62,498 nucleotides of DNA from CAG-488 sp051881315 (GTDB lineage: Bacteria; Bacillota; Clostridia; Oscillospirales; Acutalibacteraceae), in the NCBI GenBank assembly GCA_051881315.1, contig JBJEPQ010000078.1:1-62498 (forward strand). Reading direction: 5' to 3'. Below are positions 25,827-34,838 of the stretch, one piece after another. The notes beneath the pieces are model-generated. The model was not told the DNA's origin. It saw only the letters and a list, made by a program, of their open reading frames with translations, and did no database searches. Each line of letters begins with the position of its first letter. The stretch's first letter is position 1. Position numbers and translations under genes: made by a program.

Positions 25827-26410
25827 TTAAAGTCGATCAGATCGTTATTGTTGAGGGAAAATACGATAAAATCAAGCTTTCTTCGATAATTGACGGTATA
25901 ATAATAGAGACTGAGGGCTTTGGAATTTTCAAGGATAAGGAAAAGCAGAAGCTAATCAGAAAGCTTGCCGAGAAAAAAGGCGTTGTCATAATGACGGACA
26001 GCGATTCGGCAGGTTTTGTAATAAGAAATTTTATTACCTCAATCGTTCCAAACGAATTTATTACAAACGTTTATATTCCCGATATCTTCGGCAAGGAAAA
26101 GCGCAAAGAAAGCTATTCCAAAGAGGGCAAGCTCGGAGTTGAGGGAGTTCCTCCCGAAATCATTGCCGAGGCTTTTGCCAAGGCGGGAATAGGCGTTGCG
26201 GCGAGTGAAGCTAACAATAAAGAGATCACTCTGAACGATTTCTATGAAGATAAACTCACCGGTGTGCCCGACAGCAAAGAGAGAAGAAAAAACTTGCTCA
26301 GACAGCTTGATTTGCCCGAAAGAATGTCTACGAAAGCTATGCTTGAAATATTTAATATGTTTTTAACCTACGATGAATATAAAAAACTTGTTACTGCGGA
26401 GGCGATATAA
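25823..26410 (+). CDS. rnmV: Ribonuclease M5 (Toprim nuclease)
   Basis: This 195-residue Toprim-domain endonuclease matures 5S rRNA. The Toprim motifs are IVEGKYDKIKL (near 9-19, catalytic Glu) and MTDSDSAG (near 57-64, DxD). The C-terminal part matches the RNase M5 family's DUF4093 region. The length and the pair of motifs favour RNase M5 over DnaG-like primases. The start overlaps holA by 4 nt. In B. subtilis rnmV sits beside rsmA, so here the neighbourhood differs. Confidence 0.87.
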   Translation: MIKVDQIVIVEGKYDKIKLSSIIDGIIIETEGFGIFKDKEKQKLIRKLAEKKGVVIMTDSDSAGFVIRNFITSIVPNEFITNVYIPDIFGKEKRKESYSKEGKLGVEGVPPEIIAEAFAKAGIGVAASEANNKEITLNDFYEDKLTGVPDSKERRKNLLRQLDLPERMSTKAMLEIFNMFLTYDEYKKLVTAEAI

Positions 26411-26884
26411 ATGAGAATAGGTCACGGTTACGATGTGCACAGGCTCGTCGAGGGCAGGGAACTGATCGTCGGCGGAGTTCATATACCGTATGAAAAAGGA
26501 CTTTTAGGTCATTCCGATGCAGATGTGCTTCTGCACGCTGTCAGCGACGCTTTGCTCGGAGCGGCGGCAATGGGCGATATCGGCGGAATGTTTCCCGACA
26601 ATGATCCTGAATTTTTAGGTGCCGACAGTCTTGTGCTTCTCAGGCAGGTTTTTCAAAGGCTCAGAAATAACGGATATTCCGTAATTAACGTTGACTGTAC
26701 CGTTATTGCACAGAAGCCGAAAATGAAGCCTTATATTCCTGAAATGAGAATGAATATTGCCGCCGCACTTTCTACCGATGTTGAAAATATCAGCATCAAG
26801 GCAACTACCGAGGAAGAAATGGGTTTCACGGGCAGGGGAGAAGGAATTTCCGCTCACTGCGTCTGCCTTATTGATAAAGTTTAA
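26411..26884 (+). CDS. ispF: 2-C-methyl-D-erythritol 2,4-cyclodiphosphate synthase
   Basis: This 157-residue enzyme of the MEP isoprenoid pathway makes the cyclic diphosphate from CDP-methylerythritol phosphate. The metal-binding GHGYDVHRL (residues 4-12, D8 and H10) and LGHSDADVLLHA (32-43, with H42) are intact, as is the FPDNDP segment (61-66) and the C-terminal TTEEEMGFTGRGEGI (131-145). It follows rnmV with no gap. No other MEP gene is in the window. Confidence 0.97.
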   Translation: MRIGHGYDVHRLVEGRELIVGGVHIPYEKGLLGHSDADVLLHAVSDALLGAAAMGDIGGMFPDNDPEFLGADSLVLLRQVFQRLRNNGYSVINVDCTVIAQKPKMKPYIPEMRMNIAAALSTDVENISIKATTEEEMGFTGRGEGISAHCVCLIDKV

Positions 26885-26899
26885 TTTGTGTGATATAAT
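26871..26899 (+). promoter_or_regulatory. Sigma-A promoter for cdaA-cdaR
   Basis: TTGATA (26871-26876) inside the end of ispF and a perfect TATAAT (26894-26899) are 17 nt apart, 29 nt before the cdaA start. This separates the c-di-AMP genes from the upstream run. Confidence 0.7.
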
Positions 26900-26928
26900 T
26901 ACTAAAATAACGTTAAACGAGGATAATT

Positions 26929-27825
26929 ATGAACGCTTTTCTTGATAATATCAGCGTACTTTGGGACAGACTTCTTGCGCTGTTTTCATCCTACAACATA
27001 ATAACCGATACTCTGGACATTGCTTTTGTCGCTTTTCTTATTTTCAGCGCAATAAAAATGCTCAAGGAAACAAGAGGTATTCAGATTGTAAAGGGACTTG
27101 TACTCGTTGCGGTTCTTTATGCCGTAATCAGCCTTTTGAATATGCAGGCGAGCACCTATCTTTTCAAGACCATACTTCGTGATTTTATTCTTGTACTTAT
27201 CATTCTTTTCACTCCCGAGATCCGTCACGCTCTTGAATCTATGGGCAGAAGCCGACTTGCATTTCTCAATTTCTTCGGCGCACAGCAGGGTGACGCATTG
27301 TACGAGAGAAAGAAAAGAGCCGTGCTTGAAATTTGTAAGGCATGCAGAGATATGAGCGACAAAAAAATCGGTGCGTTAATTGTTTTTGAAAGAAACACCA
27401 TGCTCGGTGATATTATCAACACGGGTACGACTGTTGATGCAAAGGTTTCGAGAGAGCTTATAAATTCTCTGTTTTTCCCGAATTCCGCCTTGCATGACGG
27501 CGGAGTTGTTATCAGAGACGGCAGAGCTGTTGCCGCCGGCTGTATTTTGCCGCTTACGGAAAATAATTCTTTGAGCAGCGAGCTTGGAACCCGTCACAGA
27601 GCCTCCCTCGGAATTTCGGAAAAGAGCGACGCCGTTGCGGTTGTTGTTTCCGAAGAAACAGGCAAGATATCCATTGCCTGCGGCGGAGAACTTGAAAGAG
27701 GTATTTCCGACGGTGTTCTTATTGAAAGGCTTATGGAATATATCCTTCCTAATACCGCAGGAAAAGCAAAGAGTTCGTTTTTTTCCGTACTTCTTACTAA
27801 GATAAAGGAGAAGCTCAAGAAATGA
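26929..27825 (+). CDS. cdaA: Diadenylate cyclase CdaA
   Basis: This 298-residue membrane enzyme makes the essential messenger c-di-AMP from two ATP. Three N-terminal helices (about 27-45, 53-70, 76-95) anchor it, followed by the DAC domain with the active-site motifs DGG (D190-G192, in LHDGGVVIRDG) and RHR (R222-R224, in GTRHRASLG). The length is slightly above the usual 270-290. Its end overlaps the cdaR start by ATGA. CdaR is the usual partner that modulates CdaA. c-di-AMP controls potassium import and osmotic balance; the PASTA kinase encoded 23 kb on is another envelope sensor. Confidence 0.97.
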   Translation: MNAFLDNISVLWDRLLALFSSYNIITDTLDIAFVAFLIFSAIKMLKETRGIQIVKGLVLVAVLYAVISLLNMQASTYLFKTILRDFILVLIILFTPEIRHALESMGRSRLAFLNFFGAQQGDALYERKKRAVLEICKACRDMSDKKIGALIVFERNTMLGDIINTGTTVDAKVSRELINSLFFPNSALHDGGVVIRDGRAVAAGCILPLTENNSLSSELGTRHRASLGISEKSDAVAVVVSEETGKISIACGGELERGISDGVLIERLMEYILPNTAGKAKSSFFSVLLTKIKEKLKK

Positions 27826-29111
27826 AAATGCCAAAATTTACGCTCAGACAGCTTTTTTCAAACACAAAATTTGTTGTTGTTTTTTCAATCGTTGTCGCAT
27901 TTATATTCTGGATCGTTGTTGCGCTTGAGTATGCTCCCGTCATCGAAAACGAGATCAAGGATATTCCCGTTAAAATTGATATGAACAACAGCGTACCGGA
28001 TAAGCTCGGTCTTCAGATCTTCGGTCAAAGTGAGTTTACCATAAATGTTACCGTTAAGGGCAATCGCTATATTGTCGGCGGCGATCTTCTTACTGCCGAT
28101 GATTTTGACGCAACGGCTCAGACAGCTTATGTCGATTCTGCGGGCAAGCACAGCCTTCTTGTAAAAGTAACTGCAAAGGACGTCAACGCCGACTATGAAA
28201 TTGTCTCTAAGTCTGCCGATTACATTGAAGTCTTTTTCGATAAATATGCAGAGAAAGAAATTGAAGTAACTCCGAGAATTATCTCCGACCTTGAGGAATA
28301 CACTCCCGACGATTACCTTTTTGATAAATCCGATATTTTCTACAATGTCAAGACCGTCAAGATCTCAGGGGCGCAGACGGAGGTAAGCTTCGTTACTGCG
28401 GCGTATGCCGACATTGAGATTGACAGAAAAATGACCGAAACCCAGACTATTGATTCAAACATCGTCCTGAGCAACGGCAACGATCTTGATCTTAAATATG
28501 TCAAGATTAACGGAGAAAGCTCTCTGACTGTACCGGTGACCTTGCCGGTTTATAAAATCGAAAATGTTTCCACAGGCATTGCGTTTAAGAACGCACCCTC
28601 GGACTATATCAATCAGCCGATCGAGTACAGCATTTCACCGCAGTATGTCAAGGTTGCCTTGCTTCAGAACGGATCGGATACCTCGCAAAATCTGACGGTC
28701 GGTACGATTGATTTTTCCGAAATTTCTCCGACAAGCAAGAGCTTTTCATTTGACGCCGCTAATATAAAAAATGCCAAGATGCTTGACGGTACAACCACAT
28801 TTTATGTCGAGCTTAGAACCGACAGCCTTTCTTCCTCGGACTTCATTATTAAAAGCGGCTCTGTTTCGGTAACAGGTTCGGACACTGTGACAAAGAATGA
28901 TGTTGATATCAGCTCTATAGGAAGTGTTACCGTTGTCGGAAAGCAGGCGGATCTGAACACAGTTACGTCGGATATGATAAGTGTTGTGATTGATCTTACT
29001 GATGTAAATCTTAAAACGGGTGAAAATTCCGTTCCTTGTACCGTGACGTTAAAAAATTCAAAGGGCTGCTGGATTAACGGCTCTTATACAGCGACAGTTA
29101 TAAAAAAATGA
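27822..29111 (+). CDS. cdaR: YbbR-domain regulator of diadenylate cyclase
   Basis: This 429-residue protein has one N-terminal transmembrane helix (about 18-36) and an outside part built of repeated beta-rich YbbR domains, seen as recurring segments such as VTVKGNRYIV, VKISGAQTEVSFV, and VTVVGKQADLNTV. CdaR proteins bind CdaA at the membrane and tune c-di-AMP production. The start overlaps the cdaA stop by 4 nt. In many Firmicutes glmM follows; here the unit ends at a terminator, so the usual third partner is missing from this locus. Confidence 0.9.
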   Translation: MKMPKFTLRQLFSNTKFVVVFSIVVAFIFWIVVALEYAPVIENEIKDIPVKIDMNNSVPDKLGLQIFGQSEFTINVTVKGNRYIVGGDLLTADDFDATAQTAYVDSAGKHSLLVKVTAKDVNADYEIVSKSADYIEVFFDKYAEKEIEVTPRIISDLEEYTPDDYLFDKSDIFYNVKTVKISGAQTEVSFVTAAYADIEIDRKMTETQTIDSNIVLSNGNDLDLKYVKINGESSLTVPVTLPVYKIENVSTGIAFKNAPSDYINQPIEYSISPQYVKVALLQNGSDTSQNLTVGTIDFSEISPTSKSFSFDAANIKNAKMLDGTTTFYVELRTDSLSSSDFIIKSGSVSVTGSDTVTKNDVDISSIGSVTVVGKQADLNTVTSDMISVVIDLTDVNLKTGENSVPCTVTLKNSKGCWINGSYTATVIKK

Positions 29112-29132
29112 TCCTTTTAAATTCTGATTTTG

Positions 29133-29168
29133 ACAGCTTGTATCGGGTATAAAACCGATGCAGGCTGT
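29133..29168 (+). terminator. Terminator after cdaR
   Basis: A 14-bp stem (29133-29146 with 29155-29168, two G-U pairs) closes an 8-nt A-rich loop and is followed by TTAATTTC. It lies 21 nt after the cdaR stop. The rest of the 215-nt spacer holds only the next promoter. Confidence 0.75.
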
Positions 29169-29226
29169 TTAATTTCCTGTATATGTTAAATAGTTGTTAA
29201 AAATATAAGAAAATTATTTTTTTCTG

Positions 29227-29256
29227 TTGTAAAAGTTACATATAGTGTGCTATAAT
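29227..29256 (+). promoter_or_regulatory. Candidate promoter for the lipoprotein/two-component operon
   Basis: TTGTAA (29227-29232) and a perfect TATAAT (29251-29256) are 18 nt apart, 70 nt before the start codon. A second TATAAT at 29268-29273 is preceded by TG, so an extended -10 promoter is also possible. Confidence 0.55.
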
Positions 29257-29326
29257 GATATGACTGTTATAATGGGTAAAATGTAAAGCTATATACTTTA
29301 TTAAGATTTACGAAAGGAGAGGTTCT

Positions 29327-30724
29327 GTGAAAAAGCTCAGGGCAATTTTAGCCGTTGTTCTAATTGCCGCAATAACCGTTTCGATGAGCGGCTGTTCTTT
29401 CAGATTTTCTTCTTTTGACAATCTGCTTCGTCCTCCAAAGCTTTACGGTAAATATCAGGGACTTCAGGACTGTTTTGAAGGTCTTGTAGATAAGGATTAC
29501 AGTCTTTCAACTCCCGAGAACGGCAGTTACCGCTCCGCTTTCATTGTCAATGATTTTGACGATGATAACGACGAGGAGGCTCTTGTTTTTTACACGGAAA
29601 AGGAAAATCCCAATCTTGTCAAAATATATTATTTTGAGTTCAAGGAGAATGACTGGTATCCCGTTGAAACCTTTGACGGACTCGGAAGCTCCGTTGACGA
29701 GGTAAAATTTGCCGACCTTAACCATGACGGCTCCTCGGAAATTATAATAGGTTGGAATCTTTTTTCGAGCAAGACTAACAAGGCGTTCGCCGTATATGAC
29801 ATTTCCGGTGAAAAAATAAATCTGCTTTCTTCTTTCCCGTATTCAACTCTTGATGTTTTTGACGTCAACGGCGACGGAATTGACGATATCTTTGCTATGA
29901 GTATTGATTCGACTGTTTCCGATCATTTCACGGGTGCGGCAACGGTCTACACCTTCGATAAAAAAACAGTTTCAATGCAAATTCTCAGTACCGTTAAAAC
30001 GGACGGAAATATTTCCGCTTATTCTTCCATCAAGACCGAAAAGGTTGACGATTTGAAGCTTATATATGTCGAGTCCTACAAGGGCGACAACGATATGCTG
30101 ACAGAGATTATTTACTGGGACGATGAAACCAATTCCCTGACTGCACCTCTTTTCGATGTTTCAACACAGTCAACAGCTCAGACGCTCAGACACATGCGTC
30201 TTCCCTGTCAGGACATTGATTCCGACGGATTTCTTGAAATTCCCGTCAGCGTAGATATGCCGGGCAGCTCGGTTGCCGACAATACTCCGTCGGCGGTAGC
30301 TTTGAACTCAATAGATAGCACGGAAGCTCCGACCAAGAGCGTTTACTATACAAAATGGGTAAAATTCAGAGAAAATAAGCTTCGTGCGGTTCAGTATTCC
30401 GTGATTGATGAAACCGCAGGCTATATCCTGAACATTCCGAGCAGCTGGGTTGGCAGAATAACCGTTCTCGGAAACGACGGACAATGGGATTTTTACCATT
30501 GGAACAGCTATGAGGACAAACTCGGACAGCTTCTTTTCAGCATTTCTTATTATGACAAAAATGATGAGCAGTCAAAGAGCAAGTATAAGGACTCCGAGCT
30601 CCTTACTTCTTACGGAAGCACCGATTATGTTTACACTGTAACTCAGGACGGCTATGATTTCGGAGTTAAGGACAGCAATCTCACCGATAATTTCAATACT
30701 ACGATTTTAGGAGGAAAAAAATGA
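29327..30724 (+). CDS. Lipoprotein with FG-GAP/VCBS-like repeats, coupled to a two-component system
   Basis: This 465-residue lipoprotein has a signal peptide ending in a lipobox (SMSGC, lipidated C23). Several Asp-rich calcium-like loops of the FG-GAP/VCBS kind follow, including NDFDDDNDEE near 76-85, FADLNHDGSSE near 127-137, and FDVNGDGIDDIF near 184-195. These suggest a partial beta-propeller. The gene overlaps the response regulator start by ATGA (30721-30724), so they are translated together; it might therefore be a sensor accessory or an envelope target of the system. The function is not known to me. The AAAGGAGAGG ribosome site is strong. Confidence 0.7.
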   Translation: MKKLRAILAVVLIAAITVSMSGCSFRFSSFDNLLRPPKLYGKYQGLQDCFEGLVDKDYSLSTPENGSYRSAFIVNDFDDDNDEEALVFYTEKENPNLVKIYYFEFKENDWYPVETFDGLGSSVDEVKFADLNHDGSSEIIIGWNLFSSKTNKAFAVYDISGEKINLLSSFPYSTLDVFDVNGDGIDDIFAMSIDSTVSDHFTGAATVYTFDKKTVSMQILSTVKTDGNISAYSSIKTEKVDDLKLIYVESYKGDNDMLTEIIYWDDETNSLTAPLFDVSTQSTAQTLRHMRLPCQDIDSDGFLEIPVSVDMPGSSVADNTPSAVALNSIDSTEAPTKSVYYTKWVKFRENKLRAVQYSVIDETAGYILNIPSSWVGRITVLGNDGQWDFYHWNSYEDKLGQLLFSISYYDKNDEQSKSKYKDSELLTSYGSTDYVYTVTQDGYDFGVKDSNLTDNFNTTILGGKK

Positions 30725-31428
30725 AAACAATAAAGATCCTTGTTGCAGAAGATGAGGAATCAATCAGAGAGTTTATTGTTATAAATCTCAAAAGAGCAGG
30801 CTATGACGTTGTTGAGGCCGTTGACGGACTTGACGCCTACGAGAAATATAAGCTTGATCCCGAAAGCATTTCAATCGCCGTTCTTGACATTATGATGCCG
30901 AGAATGGACGGACTTGAGCTTTGCAAGAAGCTCAGAGCGATGAGCAATAACATCGGCATTATGATGCTTACGGCAAAGACGCAGGAGATGGATAAGGTCA
31001 ACGGGCTTTTGCTCGGAGCGGACGATTATGTCACAAAACCGTTTTCTCCGTCCGAATTTACCGCAAGGGTTGACGCTCTCGCCAGAAGAGTTTCCTCCTC
31101 TTCAAAAAACATCAGTGATGATGACGACGAGAATGTCATAACCTCGGGCGATTTCAAGCTTGACTGCAAGAGCAGGACTTTGACTTGCGCCGGCAAAAAA
31201 ATTGATGTTACACAGGTTGAATTTCAAATTCTTGAATATTTCTTCCGCAATCAGGGTACAAATCTCAGCAGAACGGATATTCTCAATCATGTCTGGGGTA
31301 CCGAGTATTTCGGCGAAGAAAAGATTGTTGACGTTAACGTCAGAAGAATAAGGAAAAAAATCGAACCCGATCCTTCAAATCCCAAGCATCTTTTAACCCG
31401 CTGGGGCTTTGGCTACGTTTGGATCTGA
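30721..31428 (+). CDS. OmpR/PhoB-type response regulator
   Basis: This 235-residue regulator has a receiver domain with phospho-acceptor D56 (VLDIMMPRMDG), the acidic pocket EDEE near 10-13 and the conserved Lys of YVTKPF near 105. A winged-helix DNA-binding domain follows (135-235), ending in NVRRIRKKIEPDPSNPKHL, as in PhoB/PhoP-like regulators. The linker is Ser/Asp-rich. It overlaps the upstream lipoprotein gene and is followed 36 nt later by its histidine kinase. Target genes are not evident; the lipoprotein in the same operon is one possible autoregulated target. Confidence 0.93.
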   Translation: MKTIKILVAEDEESIREFIVINLKRAGYDVVEAVDGLDAYEKYKLDPESISIAVLDIMMPRMDGLELCKKLRAMSNNIGIMMLTAKTQEMDKVNGLLLGADDYVTKPFSPSEFTARVDALARRVSSSSKNISDDDDENVITSGDFKLDCKSRTLTCAGKKIDVTQVEFQILEYFFRNQGTNLSRTDILNHVWGTEYFGEEKIVDVNVRRIRKKIEPDPSNPKHLLTRWGFGYVWI

Positions 31429-31464
31429 TAGCTTTACATAAAACATAATCGGGAGGTGATACAG

Positions 31465-32985
31465 GTGGCAAAAGAGAAAGACAAGGTCAAATACAAGGGC
31501 GGTCTTACAAAACGCTGGATTTTTCAGACTTCAACCATTATAGTTGCCGTTCTTCTCATCCTCTGTATCATTGCCGCATATTTTATTCATTCCTATTATT
31601 ACTCAACCGCAAAAAGAAAAATTGAGTCATATGCAAGCAGTATAGTCGATATTTATTTTAAAAATTACGCTTCGACCGACGATAAGGTGTTTGAAAAAGG
31701 CGCACGTGAATATATCGCTGATTTTACTGACAAATCGTTTGTTGAAGTCTGGGTGCTTGACAAATACGGCAATGTTTTTATCTCCTCAAGCGGCTTCCCT
31801 GTTACCGAAAAGGTTAAAATTCCCGAATATGAGGAGGCTCTTACCTCTCCGCAGAACAAAGCTGTATGGCAGGGTAAAAATTCTTCCGGCGAGAACATAA
31901 TAGCCCTGACTAAGATAATCACAACACCCGAAAACAAGCAGGTCGGCTCGGTAAGATATATGATTTCGCTTGCCGATATCGACGATCAGATTGCAACGTG
32001 GTATTTTATTATTTTCATTGCGTTTTTGGTTCTTGTCTTTTTGCTGATAATTACCGGTTCGGTATTTATAAATTCCATTGTTCGCCCTATTCAGGAGGTT
32101 TGTGCTACGGCAAAAATGATTGCCGACGGTAACTATGACGCACGAATAGATCATTATCTCTACAACGATGAGGTCGGACAGCTTTGCGATACAATCAACG
32201 AAATGGCGGAGAAAATCAAAACCTCCGATAAGATAAAGAATGACTTTATTTCAACCGTTTCTCATGAGCTGAGAACTCCGCTCACGGCGATCAAGGGATG
32301 GGGAGAAACGCTTTTACAGATCGGTGACACCGATCCGAATCTTACAAAGCGGGGAATGAACGTTATCATCAACGAATCCTCCCGACTTAACGGTATTGTT
32401 GAAGAATTGCTTGATTTTTCAAGAATGCAGAGCGGCAGAATGGTGCTCAAAAACGAAAAGATGGATATTCTTGCCGAGCTGGACGAGACTGTCTTTGCGT
32501 TCAGGGACAGAGCGGCAAGAGAGGGTATTGACCTTGTTTACAACGCTCCCAATCTTCCGGCTCCTATGGACGGCGATCCCGACAGGATAAAACAGGTTTT
32601 TGTAAATATACTTGACAATGCTTTGAAATATACAAAACAGGGCGGAAAAATCGTTGTTTCCGCCGAGGTCAAGGACGATACAATCACCATAATTTTCTCT
32701 GACACGGGCTGCGGCATTTCAGCCGAGGATCTTCCTCACGTCAAAGAAAAATTCTACAAGACGAATATGACCGTTCACGGATCGGGAATAGGTCTTGCGG
32801 TTGTTGACGAAATCGTTCGTCTTCATAAAGGTACATTTGATATAGACAGCGTACTCGGTCAGGGTACTTCCGTAACAATCAGGTTTGACATTGACCATGT
32901 TGAGCTTGAGGACGTATGGGATATTGATGCGGCAATAGCCGCCGAAAACGAAAAGAAAGCTATGGAGGAAAATGAAGATGCCTGA
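31465..32985 (+). CDS. Sensor histidine kinase (PhoR/WalK-like, HAMP type)
   Basis: This 506-residue membrane kinase has two transmembrane helices (about 22-45 and 172-195) flanking an outer sensor domain, then a HAMP linker. The H-box FISTVSHELRTPLTAIKGW carries the phospho-accepting H267. N-box (NILDNALKYT), G1 (DTGCGIS) and G2 (HGSGIGLAVV) segments complete the ATPase domain. The start GTG at 31465 is preferred to GTG 31456 because the latter overlaps the GGGAGG ribosome site itself. The kinase pairs with the preceding regulator. Its 3' end overlaps yqhQ by 8 nt. Confidence 0.93.
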   Translation: MAKEKDKVKYKGGLTKRWIFQTSTIIVAVLLILCIIAAYFIHSYYYSTAKRKIESYASSIVDIYFKNYASTDDKVFEKGAREYIADFTDKSFVEVWVLDKYGNVFISSSGFPVTEKVKIPEYEEALTSPQNKAVWQGKNSSGENIIALTKIITTPENKQVGSVRYMISLADIDDQIATWYFIIFIAFLVLVFLLIITGSVFINSIVRPIQEVCATAKMIADGNYDARIDHYLYNDEVGQLCDTINEMAEKIKTSDKIKNDFISTVSHELRTPLTAIKGWGETLLQIGDTDPNLTKRGMNVIINESSRLNGIVEELLDFSRMQSGRMVLKNEKMDILAELDETVFAFRDRAAREGIDLVYNAPNLPAPMDGDPDRIKQVFVNILDNALKYTKQGGKIVVSAEVKDDTITIIFSDTGCGISAEDLPHVKEKFYKTNMTVHGSGIGLAVVDEIVRLHKGTFDIDSVLGQGTSVTIRFDIDHVELEDVWDIDAAIAAENEKKAMEENEDA

Positions 32986-33997
32986 AGAAAATAAAGTAAG
33001 CGTCGGCGGACAGGCGTTGATGGAGGGCGTTATGATGAACGGCCCGAAAGGCGTTGCAATGGCGCTCAGACTGCCCGACGGCAAGATTGAAACTCAGCTT
33101 AAAAAAGCTACCTTTTTAAAGGATAAACATAAATTTGCAAGACTTCCGTTTATCAGAGGACCGATCAGCTTTGTCGAACAGATGATTTTCGGTTACAAAT
33201 GTCTTATGGAGTCAGCCGAGAAAACAACTGCGCTCGAAGATGACGGAACAGAGGAAATGTCAAAGCTTGACCGTTGGCTCACCGATCATTTCGGACCTAA
33301 GATGATGACCGTAATCGGTATAATTTCGGGAGTTATCGGCTTTGCGCTTGCGTTCTTCCTTTTCATGTGGCTGCCGAGTCAGGTTGCCGATCTCATTCTC
33401 GGTAAGGCAGACAGCAATGTCTGGAAGCCTGCTATCGAGGGTGTAATGAGGATTATAATTTTCATAACATATATGTGGGCAGTTTCTCTTATGAGCGATA
33501 TTAAACGCCTGTTTATGTATCACGGAGCGGAACACAAGTCTATTTTTTGCTATGAGAACGGACTTGAGCTGACCGTTGAAAATGTCAAAAAACAGCGCCG
33601 TTTTCATCCGAGATGCGGCACCAGCTTCATCTTCCTTACGCTGATAATCAGTATTATAGTTTCCACAGCCGTAGTCATTATCTTCCCCGGAGTTCGTGAT
33701 TACAAGGCGATCTGGATGATTATTAAGCTTCTTATCTTGCCAATAATTATGAGTATAGGCTACGAAGCGATCCGTCTTGCCGGCAAGAAAAACAATCTTT
33801 TTACAAAGATTATTTCAGCACCCGGTCTGTGGCTCCAGAGAATTACAACGAAAGAGCCTACCGATGATATTATCGAGGTCGGAATTGCTTCAATTAAGGT
33901 TGCGCTCGGTCTTGAAAACGAAAACATTAACGATAAGCCCGACGAGCCGAACGAGACGGCAGAAGAAAACGGAGAGGTTGAAAATGACGGTCAGTGA
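32978..33997 (+). CDS. yqhQ: DUF1385 membrane protein YqhQ
   Basis: This 339-residue protein of family DUF1385 begins with the signature VGGQALMEGVMMNGP (near 8-22) and contains MYHGAEHKSIFCYE (near 188-201) and RRFHPRCGTSF (near 211-221). It has about four to five membrane helices and a charged tail. Its function is unknown; the conserved His, Glu and Cys suggest a metal-binding site. The ATG at 32978 is 9 nt from GGAGG and preferred over ATG 32972 (3 nt). It overlaps the kinase upstream and prmC downstream. yqhQ next to prmC is a frequent pair in Firmicutes. Confidence 0.88.
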   Translation: MPEENKVSVGGQALMEGVMMNGPKGVAMALRLPDGKIETQLKKATFLKDKHKFARLPFIRGPISFVEQMIFGYKCLMESAEKTTALEDDGTEEMSKLDRWLTDHFGPKMMTVIGIISGVIGFALAFFLFMWLPSQVADLILGKADSNVWKPAIEGVMRIIIFITYMWAVSLMSDIKRLFMYHGAEHKSIFCYENGLELTVENVKKQRRFHPRCGTSFIFLTLIISIIVSTAVVIIFPGVRDYKAIWMIIKLLILPIIMSIGYEAIRLAGKKNNLFTKIISAPGLWLQRITTKEPTDDIIEVGIASIKVALGLENENINDKPDEPNETAEENGEVENDGQ

Positions 33998-34823
33998 GCT
34001 TGAAAAACTTGGCTCGCAAAAGCTCAGAGACGCAGGCAGAGAGGACTCTGATTTTGATTCAAGATGCCTTTTGGAATTTGTACTTGACTTAAATCCGACG
34101 CATTATTTACTAAACAGATCGGATAATATTGATGATGTTTATGCCGAAAAATTTCTTTCTCTGATTGAAAGGCGTTCAGACGGCGAACCGCTTCAGTATA
34201 TTCTTGGAAAATGGGAGTTTATGGGACTGCCGTTTTATGTCGGAGAGGGAGTTTTAATTCCTCGTCCCGAAACCGAAATGCTTGTTGAATTTGCTCTTGA
34301 TTTTTTGTCGGGCAAGAAAAATCCTGTTGTTTTGGATCTCTGTTCTGGAAGCGGATGTATTGCAATAAGCGTTGCAAAGTCTGTTCCCGAAGCTAAGGTT
34401 TATGCCGTTGAAAAGTCCGACTTAGCTTATTCCTATTTCAAAAAAAACATTTGGTTAAACTGTGTTTTTAACGTTTCTGCGATTCACGGCGATGTCTTTG
34501 GCAGGGATCTTCTTACGGATATAAAACCTGATCTCATTCTTTCAAATCCGCCGTATATCCGTTCCTCGGAAATAGCTTCGCTTCAGAGTGAAGTGAGACA
34601 TGAGCCGTCAATGGCTCTTGACGGCGGCGATGACGGTTTGATTTTTTACCGGGAAATTGCAAACAGTTGGCTTGATCGGCTCAGCATTGGCGGAGCGGTC
34701 GCAGTCGAATGTGCCGAGGATCAGACCGAGGATATTATCCGTCTGTTTTCTGAAAAAACCAAATATGCAGAAGCCTTCAACGACCTCAGCGGTCTTCCGA
34801 GAATGGTTACTGCAATTAAATAA
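33984..34823 (+). CDS. prmC: Release factor glutamine methyltransferase
   Basis: This 279-residue SAM-dependent enzyme methylates the Gln of the GGQ motif in release factors RF1/RF2. The N-terminal helical domain is followed by PLQYILGKWEFMGLPF and LIPRPETEML (near 85-96), the SAM motif VLDLCSGSGCIAIS (near 115-128), and the catalytic NPPYI (near 191-195). Only the start at 33984 is plausible: it follows GGAGAGG at the end of yqhQ, with which it overlaps by 14 nt. prfA is not in the window. Confidence 0.95.
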   Translation: MTVSELEKLGSQKLRDAGREDSDFDSRCLLEFVLDLNPTHYLLNRSDNIDDVYAEKFLSLIERRSDGEPLQYILGKWEFMGLPFYVGEGVLIPRPETEMLVEFALDFLSGKKNPVVLDLCSGSGCIAISVAKSVPEAKVYAVEKSDLAYSYFKKNIWLNCVFNVSAIHGDVFGRDLLTDIKPDLILSNPPYIRSSEIASLQSEVRHEPSMALDGGDDGLIFYREIANSWLDRLSIGGAVAVECAEDQTEDIIRLFSEKTKYAEAFNDLSGLPRMVTAIK

Positions 34824-34838
34824 AATCGGAGTTATATT

